Assembly: GCF_001424345.1 (NCBI RefSeq)
Contig: NZ_LMPF01000007.1
Coordinates: 18,840 to 82,839 of the forward strand
From: Burkholderia sp. Leaf177
GTDB taxonomy: Bacteria > Pseudomonadota > Gammaproteobacteria > Burkholderiales > Burkholderiaceae
DNA: 64,000 bases
Reading direction: 5' to 3'
The position numbers and the translations under genes are program-made. The notes under the pieces were generated by a model. That model ran no database searches. It was not told where the DNA came from and was given only the letters and a program-made list of their open reading frames with translations. Shown piece after piece: positions 45,079 through 53,900 of this stretch (position 1 is its first letter; the number at the start of each line of letters is the position of its first letter).

Positions 45079-46269
45079 GTGAATACACCCAACGTCTCCG
45101 CGAATCTCGATGTCGCACCACAGCCCGACGAGCAGGCGAAGCGCGAAGGTTTCGCGCTGGGCCTGCCGCCGCGCGCCGCTCTCTTGCCGCGCGGCGGCTG
45201 GATTGCGCTGATTGCGTTCATCATCGCGATGGGCATTTGCGTGCCGATCGCCGCGCTGGTCTTGCCGGAGTCGAGCGCGTTTCATCTCAGCGCTTATTCC
45301 ATGACGCTCGTCGGCAAGCTGATGTGCTATGCAATCGGCGCTCTGGCGCTGGATCTCGTGTGGGGTTATTGCGGCATTTTAAGTCTCGGCCACGCGCTGT
45401 TTTTTGCGCTCGGCGGTTACGCGATGGGCATGTACCTGATGCGTTCGATCGGCCGTGAGGGGAATTATCAGAGCGACCTGCCCGACTTCATGGTGTTCCT
45501 CGACTGGCACAAGCTGCCCTGGTACTGGCAAGGCACGGAACATCTCTGGTATGCGTTGCTGCTAGTGATCGTGGTGCCGGGCGTGCTTGCCTGGGTCTTT
45601 GGATTCTTCACGTTCCGCTCGCGCGTGAAAGGCGTGTATCTCTCGATCATCACGCAAGCCATGACCTTCGCCGCGATGCTGCTGTTCTATCGCAACGAAA
45701 CCGGCTTTGGCGGGAATAACGGTTTCACCGATTTCAAGCGCATCGCGGGCTTTCCGATCACGGCGGCCAGCACGCGAACCGTGTTGTTCCTGATGACGCT
45801 CGGCGTGCTGATCCTTGCGTTTATCGCGGCGCGTGCAATCGTGACGTCGAAGCTCGGACGCGTTGTAACCGGCGTGCGCGATGGCGAAGCACGGCTCATG
45901 TTTCTGGGCTATAGCCCGCTTGCGTACAAGCTGTTCATCTGGACCGTGTCGGCGGTGTTGTGCGGCATCGCGGGCGCGTTGTACGTACCGCAAGTCGGCA
46001 TCATCAATCCGAACGAGATGTCGCCGGGGAACTCTATCGAAATGGCGATCTGGGTGGCTGTCGGCGGACGCGGGACGTTGATCGGGCCGATCATCGGCGC
46101 GTTTGCGGTGAACGGCGCGAAGAGCTTTTTTACCGCGAATTTCCCCGAGTACTGGCTGTTCTTTCTGGGCCTCATTTTCACGCTCGTGCCCTTGTTGCTG
46201 CCAAGCGGAATCATGGGTCTTATCGACATGGCGATGCGCAAGAAAAAAGCTGGAGGACATCCACATTGA
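45079..46269 (+). CDS. urtC: Urea ABC transporter permease UrtC
   Basis: A 396-residue LivM-type permease: WGYCGILSLGHALFFALGGYAMGMYL, FRSRVKGVYLSIITQAMTFAAML, GRVVTGVRDGEARLMFLGYS, and GRGTLIGPIIGAFAVNG. It starts at a GTG at 45079, 15 bases after the urtB stop, because the neighbouring ATG leads straight to a stop. The last codons overlap the TTG start of urtD. It pairs with UrtB in the membrane. Confidence 0.95.
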   Translation: MNTPNVSANLDVAPQPDEQAKREGFALGLPPRAALLPRGGWIALIAFIIAMGICVPIAALVLPESSAFHLSAYSMTLVGKLMCYAIGALALDLVWGYCGILSLGHALFFALGGYAMGMYLMRSIGREGNYQSDLPDFMVFLDWHKLPWYWQGTEHLWYALLLVIVVPGVLAWVFGFFTFRSRVKGVYLSIITQAMTFAAMLLFYRNETGFGGNNGFTDFKRIAGFPITAASTRTVLFLMTLGVLILAFIAARAIVTSKLGRVVTGVRDGEARLMFLGYSPLAYKLFIWTVSAVLCGIAGALYVPQVGIINPNEMSPGNSIEMAIWVAVGGRGTLIGPIIGAFAVNGAKSFFTANFPEYWLFFLGLIFTLVPLLLPSGIMGLIDMAMRKKKAGGHPH

Positions 46270-47153
46270 TCACTTCACTCAACTCGCCTGACGCGTACAA
46301 CGCCTTGATCGTGGACCTGCCGCCGCTGCCCGAACTCAACGAGCGTAACCAGAACGGCATCACGGGCCTGGGCCATGTGCTGGATCCGGGCGCTATCGAT
46401 GTATCGCACGGCACGATTCTTTATCTCGAAGACGTGACCGTGAGCTTCGACGGTTTTCGGGCGCTGAACAAGCTGACGTTGTCTATCGACGTGGGCGAGT
46501 TGCGCTGCGTGATCGGCCCGAATGGCGCGGGTAAAACCACGATGATGGACGTCATCACCGGCAAGACGCGTCCCGATTCGGGCAAGGTTTTTCTCGGCCA
46601 GACCTTCGATCTCGCGCGCATGTCGGAGCCGGTTATCGCGCGTACGGGTATTGGCCGCAAGTTCCAGAAACCGACCGTGTTCGAGAATCATCCGGTCTGG
46701 GAAAACCTCGAACTCGCGATGAAAACCGACAAGGGATGGCTGGCATCGCTACGATCCAGGCTGGATCGCGAGGCGCAGGCGCGCATAGAAGAAACGCTGG
46801 AACTGATCCATCTCGAAGCCGATGCCACGCGATTCGCCGGCGAGTTGTCGCACGGCCAGAAGCAGCGTCTGGAAATCGGCATGTTGCTGATGCAACAGCC
46901 GGCTCTGCTTTTACTCGATGAACCCGCCGCCGGCATGACCGATCACGAAACCATGCAACTCGCCGAATTGCTCAACAAGCTGCGCGGCACCTGTTCGATG
47001 ATGGTCGTCGAGCACGACATGGAATTCGTCGCGGCGCTTTCCGGCGACACCGGCCGCGTGACGGTCATGGCCGAAGGCAGCGTGCTCGCGCACGGCACGC
47101 TCGACGAAGTGAAGCGCGACGAGAAAGTGATCGAGTCCTATCTCGGTCGCTGA
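46266..47153 (+). CDS. urtD: Urea ABC transporter ATP-binding protein UrtD
   Basis: A 295-residue ABC ATPase of the LivG class: Walker A GPNGAGKTT, Q-loop region GIGRKFQKPTVFEN, signature LSHGQKQRLEIGM, and Walker B ALLLLDEPAAGM. A TTG at 46266 overlaps the urtC stop (TTGA) and has GGAGGA seven bases before it, a clear case of a rare start codon. The N-terminal extension of about 45 residues before the first strand is usual for UrtD. It works with UrtE to power import. Confidence 0.94.
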   Translation: MITSLNSPDAYNALIVDLPPLPELNERNQNGITGLGHVLDPGAIDVSHGTILYLEDVTVSFDGFRALNKLTLSIDVGELRCVIGPNGAGKTTMMDVITGKTRPDSGKVFLGQTFDLARMSEPVIARTGIGRKFQKPTVFENHPVWENLELAMKTDKGWLASLRSRLDREAQARIEETLELIHLEADATRFAGELSHGQKQRLEIGMLLMQQPALLLLDEPAAGMTDHETMQLAELLNKLRGTCSMMVVEHDMEFVAALSGDTGRVTVMAEGSVLAHGTLDEVKRDEKVIESYLGR

Positions 47154-47188
47154 TCGGCCGCTAATCCGGCCAACACGGGAATTCAGAA

Positions 47189-47881
47189 ATGCTCGAAGTC
47201 GATTCACTCAACCAGTTCTACGGCGGCAGCCACATTCTTCGCGATGTGAAGATGACCGTGCCCGACGGAAAACTCACCGTATTACTCGGCCGCAACGGCG
47301 TTGGCAAGACGACGTTGCTGCGCTGCCTGATGGGCGTCGTCCCCACGAAAAGCGGCACGATTGCATGGCGCGGCGCGAAGATTTCGTCCATGCCCACCTA
47401 CAAGCGCGTATCGAGCGGACTTGCTTATGTGCCGCAAGGACGCGATATCTTCGGGCGGCTCACCGTCGAAGAAAACTTGCTGGTCGGCGCGGCGAGCCGC
47501 AAGGCGCCATCGAAAGTACCGGATCGTATCTACGAACTTTTCCCCGTGCTCAAAGAGATGAAACACCGGCGCGGCGGCGATTTGTCGGGCGGCCAGCAAC
47601 AGCAACTCGCAATCGGCCGCGCGCTGATGAGCGAACCGCAACTGCTGATTCTCGATGAACCCACCGAAGGCATTCAGCCATCGATCATTCAGGATATCGG
47701 GCGCACGTTGCGTCAACTCGTGGATGAAATGGGCATGACCGTGTTGCTCGTCGAGCAGTATTACGACTTTGCGCGCGAGCTCGCCGACCGTTATTGGGTG
47801 ATGAGCCGCGGCGAGATTGTCGCGGGCGGCGCGGGCGCGGATATGGAAGCCGAAGGCGTGCGGGAGTTGATCGCTGTCTGA
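47189..47881 (+). CDS. urtE: Urea ABC transporter ATP-binding protein UrtE
   Basis: A 230-residue LivF-type ATPase starting MLEVDSLNQFYGGSHILRDV, a UrtE-typical start. Walker A is GRNGVGKTT, the signature is LSGGQQQQLAIGR and Walker B is LLILDEPTEGIQPSI. It is the last gene of urtABCDE; ureD follows after 43 bases in the same direction, so import and hydrolysis of urea are cotranscribed. Confidence 0.95.
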   Translation: MLEVDSLNQFYGGSHILRDVKMTVPDGKLTVLLGRNGVGKTTLLRCLMGVVPTKSGTIAWRGAKISSMPTYKRVSSGLAYVPQGRDIFGRLTVEENLLVGAASRKAPSKVPDRIYELFPVLKEMKHRRGGDLSGGQQQQLAIGRALMSEPQLLILDEPTEGIQPSIIQDIGRTLRQLVDEMGMTVLLVEQYYDFARELADRYWVMSRGEIVAGGAGADMEAEGVRELIAV

Positions 47882-47924
47882 CGCGCGCCGTAACATGGCG
47901 GCTCGCCCCGATCTTTGACGCCTT

Positions 47925-48800
47925 ATGCATCACGAACCTGTCGCTGCACTTTTACCGCTGCCTGACGCCGACGAATGGCACGGCAAGCTCGAACTCGGAT
48001 TTACGCATCAATCGCCGGCGCGCACGGCGCTGACGCATCGCAAGCATGTCGGTCCGTTGCGCATGCAGCGCGCGCTGTACCCGGAAGGCGACGCCATTTG
48101 CCACGCGGTGATCGTGCATCCGCCGGGCGGTGTGGCGGGCGGCGACCGTCTGGCGATAGAAATCAATCTGGCCGCGCAAACCCACGCCGTCATCACCACG
48201 CCCGGCGCGACCAAGTGGTACAAGGCGAACGGCAAGCTCGCGACGCAGCGCATCGACATCGAGGTCGGCGCGAACGCGAAACTCGACTGGCTGCCGCAGA
48301 ACAACATCGTGTTCGAAGCGTCGAACGTATCGCTGGATTTCACGCTGACGCTGGACGAGACGGCAACAGCCATTGGCTGGGACGCGATGCAGCTGGGCCG
48401 TCAGGCAGCCGGCGAACGATGGTCGGAGGGAAAGCTCGTTTCCATCGCGCGGATCAGGGACCAGAACGGCCGGCTGCGCTGGTTCGAACGCACGCTGCTC
48501 ACGGCGGACGATCCGTTGCGTCACGCGCCGCAAGGCCTCGCTAGTTTTCCCGCATACGGCACGCTCTGGGCGCTCGGTCCCGCTTGCGACGACGCGCTAG
48601 CCGAATCGATCAGCGCAAACCTTCCGTTCAACAATACAGTTCGCGCCGCCGCATCTTGCGTGGCGCCCGGCGTTCTGATCATCCGAGCGGCGAGTTTATC
48701 GATGGAACCGCTTCAGCTTTTGATGACGCAATGCTGGTCAACGTTGCGCCCGATCATTCACGGTATCGATGCAAAACCGTTGCGGCTTTGGACTACGTAA
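47925..48800 (+). CDS. ureD: Urease accessory protein UreD
   Basis: The 291-residue scaffold binds apo-urease with UreF and UreG and helps deliver nickel. Family segments are visible: [62 protein letters not shown], and [13 protein letters not shown]. The C-terminus (PLRLWTT) is complete. It is separated from ureABCEFG by about 5.1 kb containing an opposite-strand cassette and an ABC transporter, whereas ureD normally abuts ureA in related genomes. The gene itself looks intact. Confidence 0.95.
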   Translation: MHHEPVAALLPLPDADEWHGKLELGFTHQSPARTALTHRKHVGPLRMQRALYPEGDAICHAVIVHPPGGVAGGDRLAIEINLAAQTHAVITTPGATKWYKANGKLATQRIDIEVGANAKLDWLPQNNIVFEASNVSLDFTLTLDETATAIGWDAMQLGRQAAGERWSEGKLVSIARIRDQNGRLRWFERTLLTADDPLRHAPQGLASFPAYGTLWALGPACDDALAESISANLPFNNTVRAAASCVAPGVLIIRAASLSMEPLQLLMTQCWSTLRPIIHGIDAKPLRLWTT

Positions 48801-48850
48801 CTGCTTACATCGGGGTTAGTAAACAAGTAAGGTCGGCGCCGGGTTCTCAG

Positions 48851-49609
48851 CTAGACCGCGTGTCGGAAATTTTCCGTGTTCGCCTCGGCGCGCGACTTCC
48901 CGTATCGTGGCATCTCGTCGTATGTTCGGCCATTCAATTCTCGACCCGTACGATCTTTGCGCACCCCGCCCCACTGTTTAAAGAAAAATGCCGTTCGAAA
49001 CGCACGACATTGCTTGCGTATCGACTGCACCCACTCTTCGTTCATTGGACGCGCTCCGCTTCCAGACTCGCCACCAACGATCACCCAATCGATCTCGGAC
49101 AGGGGCAGTTTGTCGAGTGGTCCAATCAACGGTTCACATGAAAGAAACTTCACTCTCGCCGGAGTGGAGGCTAAATCGACCACGCGTCCAATAACGCGCT
49201 CGTCTTCTACACTCACACCCATCCAAACGTTCGGTGGCCAAGGAAGAAGATGTGCCAGTTCCGCCAGGCGAGCCGAGCGTTTAGTAAGGACCTGAAACGT
49301 ATGCTGCGGGCATTCGACCATGGTCTTAAAGACTGCCTGAATGAATTCAAGCGGAACGTCTTCCTGGAACAGGTCGCTCATGGAATTTACAAAGACTGTT
49401 CGCGGCCTTTTCCAGCGTCGAGGTGTATCGATTAAATCGTAATGGAGTGTTGGAGCAAAGCCGTTTTCATAGCGATTGCTACCCATCGCATTTAAGCGCT
49501 TCGCCATGCGCTCTGCGTAGCAGTGCTTGCACCCCTGACTGATTTTGATGCAACCCGTCACAGGGTTCCATGTCATCTCAGTCCATTCGATATTTGTGGT
49601 TGTGGCCAT
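48851..49609 (-). CDS. DUF5131 (phage Gp37/Gp68-like) three-Cys-motif protein
   Basis: A 252-residue protein of the Gp37/Gp68 family. The N-terminus reads [28 protein letters not shown], with Cys20, Cys27 and Cys30 in a C-x6-C-x2-C arrangement that resembles the iron-sulfur site of radical SAM enzymes. Further family marks are [37 protein letters not shown], and [15 protein letters not shown]. It follows the TcmP gene by 48 bases in the same direction; such proteins are the source of the name three-Cys-motif partner. Function is unknown. Base composition is lower in GC than the urease genes around it, which suggests transfer. No Shine-Dalgarno is obvious at the ATG. Confidence 0.85.
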   Translation of the reverse strand: MATTTNIEWTEMTWNPVTGCIKISQGCKHCYAERMAKRLNAMGSNRYENGFAPTLHYDLIDTPRRWKRPRTVFVNSMSDLFQEDVPLEFIQAVFKTMVECPQHTFQVLTKRSARLAELAHLLPWPPNVWMGVSVEDERVIGRVVDLASTPARVKFLSCEPLIGPLDKLPLSEIDWVIVGGESGSGARPMNEEWVQSIRKQCRAFRTAFFFKQWGGVRKDRTGRELNGRTYDEMPRYGKSRAEANTENFRHAV

Positions 49610-49629
49610 AAGAGCAGCGGCTATGTGGA

Positions 49630-49654
49630 CGTACCGCAGTATACCGGCGGTACG
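49630..49654 (-). promoter_or_regulatory. Hairpin between TcmP and DUF5131 genes
   Basis: Eight-bp inverted repeat cgtaccgc/gcggtacg (49630-49637 with 49647-49654), loop of 9. No T-run follows, so it is more likely an RNA structure or operator than a terminator. Confidence 0.35.
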
Positions 49655-49657
49655 CCT

Positions 49658-50482
49658 CTAGAAAAGTGTCTTATTACGTATGTCGCAAGCGTCGCGCCAT
49701 AGCCTTTCTGCCAGTTCGTGCTTGGTTAGCAAACACAGCCAGTACATTGTCGAATCCTTGCTGTTCCTCACCGGATACATGGTGTCGCAAACTCGAAGAC
49801 CAGTGGCGTTAACGAGCAACTTCCAATGACCGATGAAAGCTTGACGCATTTCCTGTTTCGATGATTGCTTGCGAATTGTTGAACGCCACTCCGGCGCGAA
49901 ATTATCCAACGGAGAACTCTCACTGCGAAGCCCAGAGGCAATATTGCGTTGGATATCGCCCGTGCTAAGGTGAACCACGATATCGATTCTTCTCAACCCG
50001 GATAATTTCTGAATAATCGAGAAGTGAAGATTACCTGCGTTGTATGGATCAAGTAGTGCGAGATGAAAACCTTGCGGATCAAGTTTTGGAAGAACCCAAT
50101 CAATAGTACGGTCAGCCCTGCCAACCGTCGAACGCACCGGCGCTCCTAATTTTCGCAGTCTAGCGTCACATGCTTCAAGGAACTTCGGGTCAGCGTCGGC
50201 TATGAAAAAGTCTGAAAATGTACCCCGGCGTTGTTGCGCCATATTCCAAGCAGCCAACGGACCGCCATCCGCAAACGCGAACGTGTGCTTTATCTTTACT
50301 CGCCCCGTTCCGGCAAACAAATCTATATAGCTACGTTGATATTTGAATCGTTGACGCGCAGCCCAAGACGCATCAATGTATCGTTTAATTATTCGATGCT
50401 TTTCTTCCGTAACCCAACGTCCGACTTCCATAACAGGTAATCCATCGTCCGGATCGTAGACGATTTTTGTTGTGCTTGCCAA
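49658..50482 (-). CDS. tcmP: Three-Cys-motif partner protein TcmP
   Basis: A 274-residue protein of the TcmP family, defined by its pairing with three-Cys-motif proteins like the neighbour DUF5131. It has methyltransferase-like motifs: SYIDLFAGTGRVK (motif I, SAM-binding) and LALLDPYNAGNLHF (motif IV, DPYN in place of DPPY), with FFIADADPKFLEAC as a motif II/acidic segment. The C-terminal WLCLLTKHELAERLW is typical of TcmP. It starts at TTG (50482) with GGAG six bases before it. AT content is higher than the urea genes flanking it. The natural substrate is unknown; a role in nucleic-acid modification or defence is inference. Confidence 0.82.
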   Translation of the reverse strand: MASTTKIVYDPDDGLPVMEVGRWVTEEKHRIIKRYIDASWAARQRFKYQRSYIDLFAGTGRVKIKHTFAFADGGPLAAWNMAQQRRGTFSDFFIADADPKFLEACDARLRKLGAPVRSTVGRADRTIDWVLPKLDPQGFHLALLDPYNAGNLHFSIIQKLSGLRRIDIVVHLSTGDIQRNIASGLRSESSPLDNFAPEWRSTIRKQSSKQEMRQAFIGHWKLLVNATGLRVCDTMYPVRNSKDSTMYWLCLLTKHELAERLWRDACDIRNKTLF

Positions 50483-50954
50483 GGTTGCTCCTGTACTGCT
50501 TCGCGGATTAAATTTTAACTGGTCGACGCATCAATTGAGATTTATCGTGCGTCGCTCTCCTAATAATTTTAGAACTAAAGCAAAGCGCTGAAGCGCCAAG
50601 TTTGAAGTCCAATTAAGTTGACAAAGTATCACGTGCAACCGTGAACTCCATCTTGAGTAAATTCTTAAAAGCTGCTTTTGGACTAACGATTTTTAGTCAT
50701 ACCCTAGGAAGGCATTATTTCGCGGGACGTGTCCTGCGTACTCGCTCGAGACGCTAACAGACCGAACCCGCACAAACGCACCAAATTCGAGCTTTATTAT
50801 GTATCACATGTGTGCATGACGTTTCGCGAGGCAACGCAATCCCTTTCCCATCACGGCTCAACGCCGATGGCACGACTCTCGCTTAAATACCTTTCCGACG
50901 AGTGCATCCAATAACGATACGCACCGCGCCACACAGCCTCAAGGAAAGCAGACA
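50483..50954. other. Low-GC intergenic region between TcmP and the ABC transporter
   Basis: 472 bases, AT-rich between about 50500 and 50720, with no gene signature. The divergent tcmP promoter should lie in the first 150 bases, and the sigma-54 promoter of the ABC transporter is at 50868-50884. The AT-rich part is probably the edge of the acquired segment. Confidence 0.45.
50868..50884 (+). promoter_or_regulatory. Sigma-54-like promoter before the amino-acid ABC transporter
   Basis: TGGCACG-ACTC-TCGCT: GG at 50869-50870 and GC at 50881-50882 spaced by 10 bases; one mismatch (TCGC instead of TTGC). Expected start near 50894, 61 bases before the first gene. Confidence 0.65.
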
Positions 50955-51758
50955 ATGACCAGCACGCTTCGCCGCACCGCCCTCCGTACGATAACCACCG
51001 CCCTTCTCGCCGTTCCGGCGCTCGCTTTAACCTCGCTCACCGCTCACGCCGACGCGCTCGACAACATCACCAAAGCCGGCACGCTCAAAGTGGCAGTGCC
51101 GGAGGATTACCCGCCATTCGGCGCGGTTGGCGCAGACATGAAGCCGCAAGGTTATGACATCGATATGGCCGCGCTCCTCGCCAAATCGCTCGGCGTGAAG
51201 CTGGAACTGGTGCCGGTCAACAGCGCGAACCGCGTGCCGTACCTGACCACGAACAAGGTGGATCTGGTGATTTCATCGCTGGGAAAAACGCCTGATCGCG
51301 AGAAGGTCATGGACTTTTCCGCGCCGTACGCGCCGTACTTCCAGGGCGTGTTCGGTCCCGCCGATATCAAGGTGACGAGCCCCGCCGATCTGAACGGCAA
51401 GACCGTTGGCGCGACCCGCGGCGCGCTCGAGGAAATCGCGCTCACGCAAATGGCGCCGACCGCGAACATCAAGCGCTTCGAGGACAACAACGCGACCATC
51501 CAGGCGTTTCTATCGGGTCAGGTCCAGCTGATCGCGGCGGGCAACATTGTGGCGGCGGCGATCCTTGCGAAGAACCCGCCGCGCCGTCCGGAACCGAAAT
51601 TCGTGATCAAGAACTCGCCGTGTTTTGTCGGGTTGAACAAGAACGAACCGCGCCTGCTCGCGAAAGTCGATGCCGCCATCGCTCAGTCGAAGAAGGACGG
51701 CACGCTCGAAGCCATGTCGCAAAAGTGGTTCAAGGCGCCGCTGCCGGCTGGCCTGTAA
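50955..51758 (+). CDS. Polar amino-acid ABC transporter substrate-binding protein
   Basis: The 267-residue periplasmic receptor has a signal peptide (cleavage after LTAHA, about residue 32) and a family 3 extracellular solute-binding fold: ITKAGTLKVAVPEDYPPFG, GYDIDMAALLAKSLG, NRVPYLTTNKVDLVISSLGKTPDREKVMDFS (ranges given in the protein at about 70-125), and a C-terminal WFKAPLPAGL. The amino acid ligand cannot be read from sequence. A good AAGGAAAG Shine-Dalgarno precedes the ATG. It is first in a four-gene transporter set directly upstream of ureA, under a sigma-54-like promoter. Confidence 0.9.
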   Translation: MTSTLRRTALRTITTALLAVPALALTSLTAHADALDNITKAGTLKVAVPEDYPPFGAVGADMKPQGYDIDMAALLAKSLGVKLELVPVNSANRVPYLTTNKVDLVISSLGKTPDREKVMDFSAPYAPYFQGVFGPADIKVTSPADLNGKTVGATRGALEEIALTQMAPTANIKRFEDNNATIQAFLSGQVQLIAAGNIVAAAILAKNPPRRPEPKFVIKNSPCFVGLNKNEPRLLAKVDAAIAQSKKDGTLEAMSQKWFKAPLPAGL

Positions 51759-51802
51759 ACCCGCCCGATTCCCCTGAAGCATAAATAAGAAGGCGCCGGT
51801 CA

Positions 51803-52480
51803 ATGGCATATCAACTTCAGTTCGGCGACCTCGGGCAATACGCCGGCATGTTCGCGAGCGGCGCGGCGATCACGCTCGGGCTCACGGCGGTTTCCACCGT
51901 ACTGGGCCTGACGGTCGGCATTCTCGGCGCCGCGGGCAAAGGCAGCAAGTTCCCGGCGCTGCGGTCGTTCGTGGGCGGCTACGTGGAAGCGATCCGCAAT
52001 ACGCCGTTCATCGTGCAATTGTTCTTTGTGTTCTTCGGGCTGCCGGCGCTCGGGATTCGCATCGATGAATACGTTGCCGCCGTTCTCGCGATGACGCTCA
52101 ATCTCGGCGCGTATTCAGTCGAGATCATTCGCTCGGGAATTGCAGCGGTGCCGAAGGGACATCTGGAAGCGGCGGCGTCGCTCGCGATGACACGCGGGGA
52201 GACCTTCCGGCATGTGGTCTTGCCGCAAGCCATCGCGAAGGTGTTTCCGGCGCTGACCAGCCAGATCGTGATCACCATGCTGGGCTCCGCGGTTGTATCG
52301 CAGATCTCGGTGTCCGATCTGACGTACGCGGCGAGCTACATTCAGTCGCGCAACTTCCGCGCATTCGAAACCTACTTCCTGATCACCGCGATGTACCTCG
52401 TGATGGCGATCATCCTGCGTTTCCTGCTCAACGAAGCGGGCAAGCGCATGTTCGCGCGCAACATGCGAGGTGCGCGATGA
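51803..52480 (+). CDS. Amino-acid ABC transporter permease (HisQ/GltJ-type)
   Basis: A 225-residue inner membrane protein of the HisM/GltK permease class: ITLGLTAVSTVLGLTVGIL, YVEAIRNTPFIVQLFFVFFGLP, and the EAA loop LEAAASLAMTRGETFRHVVLPQAI. It overlaps the next permease gene by 4 bases (ATGA), so the two are translated together and probably form a heterodimer. Confidence 0.93.
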   Translation: MAYQLQFGDLGQYAGMFASGAAITLGLTAVSTVLGLTVGILGAAGKGSKFPALRSFVGGYVEAIRNTPFIVQLFFVFFGLPALGIRIDEYVAAVLAMTLNLGAYSVEIIRSGIAAVPKGHLEAAASLAMTRGETFRHVVLPQAIAKVFPALTSQIVITMLGSAVVSQISVSDLTYAASYIQSRNFRAFETYFLITAMYLVMAIILRFLLNEAGKRMFARNMRGAR

Positions 52481-53127
52481 TCGAATTTACGTTCGAGCAA
52501 ATCCTCACCAATCTGCTGCTCGCGGCGCGATGGACCATCGTGCTGTCGATCGTCTCGTTCGTGGCGGGCGGAATCGTGGGCTTCGTGCTGCTCGTGATGC
52601 GTGTATCGAGTTCGCGCGTTTTGCGCACTATCGTGAAGATCTACATCGAGATCTTCCAGGGCACGCCGCTCCTGATGCAACTGTTCCTGGTGTTCTTCGG
52701 CTTGCCTTTGCTCGGCGTGGAGGTCCAGCCGTGGATTGCAGCTACGGTCGGCCTCACGCTTTTCACGAGCGCGTATCTCGCCGAAATCTGGCGCGGTTGC
52801 GTGGAGGCGATTCCGAAAGGCCAATGGGAAGCATCGTCGAGTCTCGCGATGAATTACTTCGAGCAATTGCGCCACGTGATTCTTCCGCAAGCCACGCGCA
52901 TTGCAATCGGACCGACGGTCGGTTTCGGCGTGCAGGCCGTGAAGGACACGGCGCTCGTCTCGATCATCGGCTTCACCGAACTCACCAAAGCCGGCACGAT
53001 GATCTCGAACGCGACCTTCCGGCCTTTCGTGGTCTACGGTCTCGTCGCGGTGATCTACTTCGTGCTCTGTTATCCGCTTACCCGCTACGCGCGCACGCTC
53101 GAAAGGAAATGGAATGCCGCTCGTTGA
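52477..53127 (+). CDS. Amino-acid ABC transporter permease (second subunit)
   Basis: A 216-residue paralogue of the preceding permease: ARWTIVLSIVSFVAGGIVGF, YIEIFQGTPLLMQLFLVFFGLPLLG, and the EAA loop WEASSSLAMNYFEQLRHVILPQA. It overlaps the ATPase gene by 14 bases. Together the four genes encode a complete polar amino-acid importer. Confidence 0.93.
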   Translation: MIEFTFEQILTNLLLAARWTIVLSIVSFVAGGIVGFVLLVMRVSSSRVLRTIVKIYIEIFQGTPLLMQLFLVFFGLPLLGVEVQPWIAATVGLTLFTSAYLAEIWRGCVEAIPKGQWEASSSLAMNYFEQLRHVILPQATRIAIGPTVGFGVQAVKDTALVSIIGFTELTKAGTMISNATFRPFVVYGLVAVIYFVLCYPLTRYARTLERKWNAAR

Positions 53128-53833
53128 AACTCAAAACCTCAAGAAGCAATTCGGCGCGAACCAGGTCCTGAAGGGCATCGATTTTTCGGTGGAACCGGGA
53201 CAGGTCGTGGCGATCATCGGCCGCAGCGGATCGGGCAAAAGCACCTTGCTGCGAACCTTGAATGGACTGGAAAGCATCGACGAAGGATCCATAGAAATCG
53301 ATGGCGAACATATCGATGCCCGTCATGCCGACCTGCGCGCATTGCGCTTGAAAGTAGGCATGGTGTTCCAGCAATACAACCTGTTTCCGCATTTGACCGC
53401 CGGGCAGAACGTGATGCTCGCGCAAACGGTGGTGAAGAAAGTCCACAAGGCAAAAGCGCGCGCGACGGCCGAGCAAGTGCTCGAACGCGTCGGCCTCGCC
53501 GATAAATTCAACGCCTATCCCGAGCAACTTTCCGGCGGACAACAACAGCGCGTGGCAATCGCACGCGCGCTCGCAATGAAACCGACCGTGCTTCTCTGCG
53601 ATGAAATCACGTCCGCGCTCGATCCCGAACTCGTGGGCGAAGTGCTGGCCGTAGTCGAAAGCCTCGCCGCCGATGGCATGACGCTCATCATGGTCACGCA
53701 CGAGATGCGTTTTGCACGGCGGGTATCGAACAAGGTGGTGTTCATGCATCAGGGACGCGTGTGGGAAAGCGGCACGCCGGAAGAGATTTTCGAGCGTCCG
53801 ACGACCATCGAGTTGCGCAAGTTCATCCAATGA
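53114..53833 (+). CDS. Amino-acid ABC transporter ATP-binding protein
   Basis: A 239-residue ABC ATPase of the GlnQ/HisP class: Walker A GRSGSGKST, Q-loop VFQQYNLFPHLTAGQNVML, signature LSGGQQQRVAIARAL and Walker B VLLCDEITSALDPE. It overlaps the upstream permease gene and ends 67 bases before ureA, with no terminator visible between, so read-through into ureABCEFG is likely. Confidence 0.94.
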   Translation: MPLVETQNLKKQFGANQVLKGIDFSVEPGQVVAIIGRSGSGKSTLLRTLNGLESIDEGSIEIDGEHIDARHADLRALRLKVGMVFQQYNLFPHLTAGQNVMLAQTVVKKVHKAKARATAEQVLERVGLADKFNAYPEQLSGGQQQRVAIARALAMKPTVLLCDEITSALDPELVGEVLAVVESLAADGMTLIMVTHEMRFARRVSNKVVFMHQGRVWESGTPEEIFERPTTIELRKFIQ

Positions 53834-53900
53834 AATCGTAGGGTTGCAATGCTAGGATTCTTGCAACAATAACGCCCAATCGAAGAGACGTTCCTATCCC

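Noticed and set aside
48851..50482. TcmP/DUF5131 pair as remnant of a prophage
   Set aside because: DUF5131 resembles phage Gp37/Gp68, but no capsid, tail, integrase or lysis gene is present and the pair has its own start signals; it is treated as an independent cassette.
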